Positions 1 through 9,000 of a stretch of DNA of 64,000 bases are shown piece after piece. Position 1 is the first letter of the stretch. Every line of letters starts with the position of its first letter. A model generated the notes under the pieces. It saw nothing but the letters and a program-made list of their open reading frames with translations, was not told the DNA's origin and ran no database searches. Location of the stretch: the NCBI RefSeq assembly GCF_000003815.2, contig NC_049986.1, positions 2,705,782 through 2,769,781 of the forward strand. The letters run 5' to 3'. This DNA comes from Branchiostoma floridae. Lineage: Eukaryota; Chordata; Leptocardii; Amphioxiformes; Branchiostomatidae. Made by a program: the position numbers and the translations under genes.

Positions 1-89
1 TGCTGCCTGTGCAGACGTCGCAGCTCCTGGGACCGGTCAGGACTGTACGTGTAACACTGGGTATGAGGGAGATGGATACACATGTACAG
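1..89 (+). CDS. EGF exon 1 (partial)
   Basis: 3' part of an EGF exon cut by the window edge. The donor GT follows at 90-91 and the exon ends in phase 1. Confidence 0.85.
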
Positions 90-3000
90 GTAATATCATA
101 CTTACCTTCGCCAGAAGTTATGTTTTGAGCGTGTCTGTCTGTCTGTTAACAGCTTAACTCGAGAAGCCTTGAATGACCCTGATGCTTACCTGGTATGTGG
201 GTAGGGATCAGGAAAACGAAGGTCAAATTCGATATTGAGACTTAGTGGCTTCCTAAGGTATTGCAGCAAAGCCAATTTCCAATGCAAATATTTATCTTTG
301 TTTTTGAAGATATCGATGGATGTACTGGCGACCCGTGCGATGCCAATGCTGCCTGTGTAGACGTCGCAGCTCCTGGGACCGGTCAGGACTGTACGTGTAA
401 CACTGGGTATGAGGGAGATGGATACACATGTACAGGTAATATCATACTTACCTTCGCCAGAAGTTATGTTTTGAGCGTGTCTGTCTGTCTGTTAACAGCT
501 TAACTCGAGAAGCTTGAATGATCCTGATGATATTTGGTAGGTGGGTAGGGATCAGGAAAACGAAGGTCAAATTTGATATTGAGACCCTAGTAGCTTCCTA
601 AGGTATTGCAGCAAAACTAATTTCCAATGCACATATTTACCTTTGTTTTTGCAGATATCGATGGATGTACTGGCGACCCGTGCGATGCCAATGCTGCCTG
701 TGCAGACGTCGCAGCTCCTGGGACCGGTCAGGACTGTACGTGTAACACTGGGTATGAGGGAGATGGATACACATGTACAGGTAATATCATACTTACCTTT
801 GCCAGAAGTTATGTTTTGAGCGTGTCTGTCTGTCTGTTAACAGCTTAACTCGAGAAGCCTTGAATGATCCTGATGATATTTGGTAGGTGGGTAGGGATCA
901 GGAAAACGAAGGTCAAATTTGATATTGAGACCCTAGTGGCTTCCTAAGGTATTGCAGCAAAACTAATTTCCAATGCACATATTTACCTTTGTTTTTGCAG
1001 ATATCGATGGATGTACTGGCGACCCGTGCGATGCCAATGCTGCCTGTGCAGACGTCGCAGCTCCTGGGACCGGTCAGGACTGTACGTGTAACACTGGGTA
1101 TGAGGGAGATGGGTACACATGTACAGGTAATATAATTCTTCATTGTGTGTAATAGTGTGTGTGTTTGTGAACAAAGAATAATAAGGGAAGCTGCAATGCA
1201 CTTTATCATGTCCAGGGTGTTGATGAATGTTGGCAATATGTAAAACGATTAGATTGTTAGGTCACTGTTAGATTTACAAAACTCTGGTTACTGGACAATT
1301 GTACGTATGAGTTCTGTTTAAACCCATGCTTGGAATACATTTGTGAACGTTGGATTATTTTCTAATTTACGTAGCAAGCCATTTCCATTGTGCCTACATT
1401 TGTTTTTTGTTTCGCAGATATCGATGGCTGCGATCCCAACCCGTGCGATGCCAACGCTGCCTGTGCAGACGTCGCAGCTCCTGGGACCGGTCAGGACTGT
1501 ACGTGTAACACTGGGTATGAGGGAGATGGATACATTATTTGTACAGGTAATATGTTTCTCTTTATTATGTGTAATTTTGCATGCGTGTATGTGTCAGTGT
1601 GCATATTTATGCACGTATTTGTTTATGTGTTTGTGAACAGCGGTCAATAAGGGATGTTGCTGACATATTTTAATTAAGGGTTAATGACCCGCCCCGAGGT
1701 GTACATGGTGTCATAACGCGTGGTCCTTTGCTATAACCACCGAATGAAACCATGAAACCACCGAGTGAGCGAAGCGAACGAGGTTGTTTTATGAGGTGGT
1801 TATAGCAAAGGACTAGGCGTTATGACACCATGTACACCGAGGAACAGGCGGGCCATCAACGTTATTATCATATAGCCTACCCAAACTTGCAAACTCCTGT
1901 ATGACGCATAGATCCCTTGGTACTATACAGTGTGAATTCCGTTGTCGAATTTCTGAAAATTCACATTTGTTCCATGGTACATAAATTTGTAAGGAGATTA
2001 CAGATTGCATTTTGAAACCAAAAGTTCCACAGAGAATATTCGAAACAGTGCAGTCTTTGGTTTTTTAGAACAAAACTCATTACCAATGTTAACAGAAGGA
2101 GCCTGTACTTATTCCCTCTGCTCTGGCATATGTTTCGCTCGTTTTGATTGGCCAATGCCTGCATATCCCTTACTTTCCTGTGTGCATTACTCATTTTGAT
2201 TGGTCAGAACGAATCGACACCGCCACCGGTGTCGATTTGCATCGACACTGCCGGTGTCGATTCATTCTGACCAATCAGAAGGAGCGAACACACCGGCCTG
2301 GCCGGAATCTATATGTTACTGCGTCATAACCAACATGGAACGGGGCCTTCTGATTGGTCCACGGCGCCTGGCTATATGATAATGGTTTTCAATGCATTGG
2401 TAAGTTTTTGGTAATGTGAAGAAATGATTATTTTATTCTTTAAATTTTTACCTTTAAGTACAAACATTTTATTCACCACTGGCCACGTGACAATTGTAGT
2501 TCTTGAATCTGAATAATAATAATACGTCCATAGTTGCAGTTTTTTTTAATATCAATTTCGGAGTATGTACTAGTTGATGCATCACACTATTCCCATCGTG
2601 GCCACATTTACCTTTTCTTCTGCAGATATCGATGGATGTGCTGGCGACCCATGCGATGCCAATGCTGCCTGTGCAGACGTCGCAGCTCCTGGGACCGGTC
2701 AGGACTGTACGTGTAACACTGGGTATGAGGGAGATGGATACACATGTACAGGTAATATCATACTTACCTTCGCCAGAAGTTATGTTTTAAGCGTGTATGT
2801 CTGTCTGTCTGTCAACAGCTTAACTCGGGAAGCCTAGAATGATCTTGATGCGGGGCGCAATGTTGGTAGGGATCAGACAAACGAAGGTCAAATTCGATAT
2901 TGNNNNNNNNNNNNNNNNNNNNNNNNNNNNNNNNNNNNNNNNNNNNNNNNNNNNNNNNNNNNNNNNNNNNNNNNNNNNNNNNNNNNNNNNNNNNNNNNNN

Positions 3001-6000
3001 NNNNNNNNNNNNNNNNNNNNNNNNNNNNNNNNNNNNNNNNNNNNNNNNNNNNNNNNNNNNNNNNNNNNNNNNNNNNNNNNNNNNNNNNNNNNNNNNNNNN
3101 NNNNNNNNNNNNNNNNNNNNNNNNNNNNNNNNNNNNNNNNNNNNNNNNNNNNNNNNNNNNNNNNNNNNNNNNNNNNNNNNNNNNNNNNNNNNNNNNNNNN
3201 NNNNNNNNNNNNNNNNNNNNNNNNNNNNNNNNNNNNNNNNNNNNNNNNNNNNNNNNNNNNNNNNNNNNNNNNNNNNNNNNNNNNNNNNNNNNNNNNNNNN
3301 NNNNNNNNNNNNNNNNNNNNNNNNNNNNNNNNNNNNNNNNNNNNNNNNNNNNNNNNNNNNNNNNNNNNNNNNNNNNNNNNNNNNNNNNNNNNNNNNNNNN
3401 NNNNNNNNNNNNNNNNNNNNNNNNNNNNNNNNNNNNNNNNNNNNNNNNNNNTAATATCATACTTACCTTCGCAGAAGTTATGTTTGAGCGTGTCTGTCTG
3501 TCTGTCTGTCGTTAACAGCTTAACTCGAGAAGCTTGAATGATCCTGATGATACCTGGTATGTTGGTAGGGATCAGGAAAACGAAGGTCAAATTCGATATT
3601 GAGACCCTAGTGGCTTCCTAAGGTATTGCAGCAAAACTAATTTTCAATGCACATATTTACCTTTTGTTTTTTGCAGCATATCGAATGGATGTCTGGCGAC
3701 CGTGCGATGCCAATGCTGCTGTGCAGACGTCGCAGCTCCTGGGACCGGTCAGACTGTCGTGTAACACTGGGTATGAGGGAGATGGATACACACGTNNNNN
3801 NNNNNNNNNNNNNNNNNNNNNNNNNNNNNNNNNNNNNNNNNNNNNNNNNNNNNNNNNNNNNNNNNNNNNNNNNNNNNNNNNNNNNNNNNNNNNNNNNNNN
3901 NNNNNNNNNNNNNNNNNNTTGGTAGGGATCAGGAAAACGAAGGTCAAATTCGATATTGAGACCCTAGTGGCTTCCTAAGGTATTGCAGCAAAACTAATTT
4001 TCAATGGACATATTTACCTTTGTTTTTGCAGATATCGATGGATGTACTGGCGACCCGTGCGATGCCAATGCTGCCTGTGCAGACGTCGCAGCTCCTGGGA
4101 CCGGTCAGGACTGTACGTGTAACACTGGGTATGAGGGAGATGGATACACATGTACAGGTAATATCATACTTACCTTCGCCAGAAGTTATGTTTTGAGCGT
4201 GTCTGTCTGTCTGTCTGTCTGTCTGTTAACAGCTTAACTCGAGAAGCCTTGAATGATCCTGATGATACCTGGTAGGTGGGTAGGGATCAGGAAAACGAAG
4301 GTCAAATTCGATATTGAGACCCTAGTGGCTTCCTAAGGTATTGCAGCAAAACTAATTTTCAATGCACATATTTACCTTTGTTTTTGCAGATATCGATGGA
4401 TGTACTGGCGACCCGTGCGATGCCAATGCTGCCTGTGCAGACGTCGCAGCTCCTGGGACCGGTCAGGACTGTACGTGTAACACTGGGTATGAGGGAGATG
4501 GATACACATGTACAGGTAATATCATACTTACCTTCGCCAGAAGTTATGTTTTGAGCGTGTCTCTCTGTCTGTCTGTCCGTTAACAGCTAAACTCGAGAAG
4601 CCTTGAATGATCCTGATGATACCTGGTATGTGGGTAGGGATCAGGAAAACGAAGGTCAAATTCGATATTGAGACCCTAGTGGCTTCCTAAGGTATTGCAG
4701 CAAAACTAATTTTCAATGCACATATTTACCTTTGTTTTTGCAGATATCGATGGATGTACTGGCGACCCGTGCGATGCCAATGCTGCCTGTGCAGACGTCG
4801 CAGCTCCTGGGACCGGTCAGGACTGTACGTGTAACACTGGGTATGAGGGAGATGGATACACATGTACAGGTAATATCATACTTACCTTCGCCAAAACTTA
4901 TGTTTTAAGTTTTTAGCGTGTCTCTCTGTCTGTCTGTTAACAGCTTAACTCGAGAAGCCTTGAATGATCCTGATGNNNNNNNNNNNNNNNNNNNNNNNNN
5001 NNNNNNNNNNNNNNNNNNNNNNNNNNNNNNNNNNNNNNNNNNNNNNNNNNNNNNNNNNNNNNNNNNNNNNNNNNNTGGTATGTGGTAGGGATCAGGAAAA
5101 CGAAGTCCAAATTCGATATTGAGACCCTAGTGGCTTCCTAAGGGTATTGCAGCAAAACTAATTTTCAATGCACATATTTACCTTTGTTTTTGCAGATATC
5201 GATGGATGTGCTGGCGACCCGTGCGATGCCAATGCTGCCTGTGCAGACGTCGCAGCTCCTGGGACCGGTCAGGACTGTACGTGTAACACCGGGTATGAGG
5301 GAGATGGATACACATGTACAGGTAATATCATACTTACCTTCGCCAGAAGTTATGTTTTGAGCGTGTCTGTCTGTCTGTCTGTCCGTTAAAGGGGCCGGTA
5401 AAACTATATAAAGAGCAGATAATATAAACTATGCCCTTCAATACGCTACAGGCACCCATACAGTGCACATCAGTGGTGGCCTGGCTGAGAAAGTTTATTA
5501 CCAAGTACAAGTTACTCTTCAAATCATGTCTGAAATCTAGAGACAAAAGAGAAATTAAAGTAAGAATACACATAAAGAAGTTAGCTTGAAGAACACTTAG
5601 CCCAGAATATGAAGTAATGAAAAACACTGGGTTGCTCTTCAGTCTGAGACATTGGCTGGCAGTTATGTGTGCAGTTCTACAGAGCACAGGACTAAATTGG
5701 TTCCTTACTATAAGTCAAGTATTACAAGTCATATTTCTACACACACAACTCATGAGAGCTAATTCAGCTATAAGGAAGACATTTTCAAGTTTAAAAATGC
5801 AGATGCAAATAGATACTCTGTTACAATTTTGAGGTAATTTGAAATTTGAAAAAAATTTGTTCTTTCAAGAACTGCATGTAGTATTATCTTATTATCACAT
5901 GATATTATCTAATTGAAACCTTGCATTGTGTAACTTTGTTACTTACTTTGGATCATTCTGTATGATTTGATAATGTTCCTATGAAAACCAGTACTTTGAA

Positions 6001-9000
6001 CCAGTACAGTATTTGAATCTGTGACCAGTAATATGCTAATCTGTCTCTGACCATTGTTTCTAGCTGGTAGACAGTATGAGATGTTTATGAGTTTATGTGG
6101 TTATGGGGGTCAATCCACCATTCAAACTGCTGGACAAGTCACAGTGGGAGCACTTCCTTATTGTTCTTGACCTGGGCAAGAAACCAGCCGGTTTAACAGC
6201 TTAACTCGAGAAGCCTTGAATGATCCTGATGATACCTGGTAGGTGGGTAGGGATCAGGAAAACGAAGGTCAAATTCGATATTGAGACCCTAGTGGCTTCC
6301 TAAGGTATTGCAGCAAAACTAATTTTCAATGCACATATTTACCTTTGTTTTTGCAGATATCGATGGATGTACTGGCGACCCGTGCGATGCCAATGCTGCC
6401 TGTGCAGACGTCGCAGCTCCTGGGACCGGTCAGGACTGTACGTGTAACACTGGGTATGAGGGAGATGGATACACATGTACAGGTAATATCATACTTACCT
6501 TCGCCAGAAGTTATGTTTTGAGCGTGTCTCTCTGTCTGTCTGTCCGTTAACAGCTAAACTCGAGAAGCCTTGAATGATCCTGATGATACCTGGTAGGTGG
6601 GTAGGGATCAGGAAAACGAAGGTCAAATTCGATATTGAGACCCTAGTGGCTTCCTAAGGTATTGCAGCAAAACTAATTTTCAATGCACATATTTACCTTT
6701 GTTTTTGCAGATATCGATGGATGTACTGGCGACCCGTGCGATGCCAATGCTGCCTGTGCAGACGTCGCAGCTCCTGGGACCGGTCAGGACTGTACGTGTA
6801 ACACTGGGTATGAGGGAGATGGATACACATGTACAGGTAATATCATACTTACCTTCGCCAGAAGTTATGTTTTGAGCGTGTCTCCCCCCCCCCCGGTCTG
6901 AATAGGGTTAACTCGAGAAGCCTTGAACGATCCTGATGATACCTGGTAGGTGGGTAGGGATCAGGAAAACGAAGGTCAAATTCGATATTGAGACCCTAGT
7001 GACTTCCTAAGGTATTGCAGCAAAACTAATTTTCAATGCACATATTTACCTTTGTTTTTGCAGATATCGATGGATGTACTGGCGACCCGTGTGATGCCAA
7101 TGCTGCCTGTATAGACGTCGCAGCTCCTGGGACCGGTCAGGACTGTACGTGCAACACTGGGTATGAGGGAGATGGATACACATGTGCAGGTAATATCATA
7201 ATTCTTTATTATGTGTGATTGTTCCTGTGCGCGCGTGTGTTTGTGTGTGTGATGGTGTGATGAGATTGATACACATGTACAGGTAATATACTTCTTTACT
7301 GTACGTGACTTTGTTGTTGTGTGTGTTTGTAACCAACGAGATTGTGACCTCAATATTAGATAGAGTCAATTAGCGCGTGTAACCTGATAATCAGTCAGGG
7401 GTTCTTAATAATGAAACGGCCTTGTTTCTTTTTATGAATATTCGAGAAGTTTCTAGTTTCTCTAGCGAACTACTATTTCCATCGTGCACACATTTACCTT
7501 TTTTCTGCAGATATCGATGGATGTGCTGGCGACCCGTGCGATGCCAATGCTGCCTGTGTAGACGTCGCAGCTCCTGGGACCGGTCAGGACTGTACGTGTA
7601 ACACTGGGTATGAGGGAGATGGATACACATGTACAGGTAATATCATACTTACCTTCGCCAGAAGTTATGTTTTGAGCTTGTCTGTCTGTCTGTCTGTTAA
7701 CAGCTTAACTCGAGAAGCCTTGAATGATCCTGATGATACCTGGTATGTTGGTAGGGATCAGGAAAACGAAGGTCAAATTTGATATTGAGACCTAGTGGCT
7801 TCCTAAGGTATTGCAGCAAAACTAATTTTCAATGCACATATTTACCTTTGTTTTTGCAGATATCGATGGATGTGCTGGCGACCCGTGCGATGCCAATGCT
7901 GCCTGTGTAGACGTCGCAGCTCCTGGGACCGGTCAGGACTGTACGTGTAACACTGGGTATACGGGAGACGGATACACATGTACAGGTAATATTATTTTGT
8001 TATATTTCATTATGTGATTCTTTGATTTTAGTATGTTTTATTTTGGACTAGCTTGATCTTTTTCTTTTGGTAGATGTACTTCGTCTATGAATTGACCACA
8101 CCACAAGTATTAAAGATATTAGCGCGATGATACACGTTCTTTTTTTTGATAGAGGGGTGCTATCACATTTTTTCACTAATACTAGTAATAGACGCCAATT
8201 AAATATTATAGTCAAAATTAACTGACTTGTACTGCATTATGTATACTTTTTTTTACTGCAGCCGATAGCGGATCCGAATGTGACCCAAACCCTTGTCTGT
8301 ACGGAGGTACCTGTCTGGAGCTGTCCCCATCTGGCTATAGTTGTCAGTGCAGAAGCGGCTACATCGGAGACAACTGTCAAATCGGTTTGACTCGACATTT
8401 GTCTTTAATAGAGTGTCTTCCCTTTTACAATGTTTATTCTATCGTGGTGCGATGAATTTCTCCAGAATTTCTAACTTTAACTTCTCTTAGAATTCTGGGA
8501 CAATTTTCTCCGAGAAATGTTGTGCGTGGAGACATTTTGGTCTGCAAACAAACAAACATTGATATTTTGTATTAGTTTTGAAATTAGATGATTCATGCAT
8601 GAAAGTAAATCATATTGGCATGGCCATTACTGATATTCAAGATGAAAGAATTTGCTCATTCTCAGTGTTTTACGCCTACTTTTAGTATTTTTGTTAGCCT
8701 CCTTTGCAGAATTGTAGATCTAGTGTAACTGGCCTTTATTTTATGGGGGCACGCTAGTTCGCGATTTTCAACGCTGGCTGGGGTTCCCTAATGCAAGGAA
8801 AGGGAATATCACCGCTTCCACGGCAAACCCTCTTCCCGGTACTAGAGAACCTTGAAAATCGTGAACCAGCGCCCCCCCCCCCCGCCCCAGAAGTCTGCCT
8901 AGGAGGCTTAGTATCTATTTGTTGGTTTATAATATTATCTACTATTTAACGTAAGTAGCCATTGGTCCGAGAGGTATGACGTCATACCCCCTATAAACAA

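Larger units (their letters stand above)
1..7985 (+). repeat. Tandem array of EGF exon plus intron units
   Basis: A unit of one 126-bp EGF exon and one intron of about 219-232 bp repeats with a period near 345-358 bp. Introns as well as exons are nearly identical between neighbours, which indicates recent unit duplication or gene conversion. Exons 4, 5 and 14 are followed by a different, GT-rich intron type, and exons 5, 6 and 15 are preceded by different acceptor-side sequence, so several older unit types are mixed in. Every unit is phase 1-1, so gain, loss or skipping of units keeps the reading frame. Confidence 0.92.

Noticed and set aside
2820-3590. Long frames consisting mostly of unknown residues
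   Set aside because: They run through N-gaps and contain no real coding evidence.
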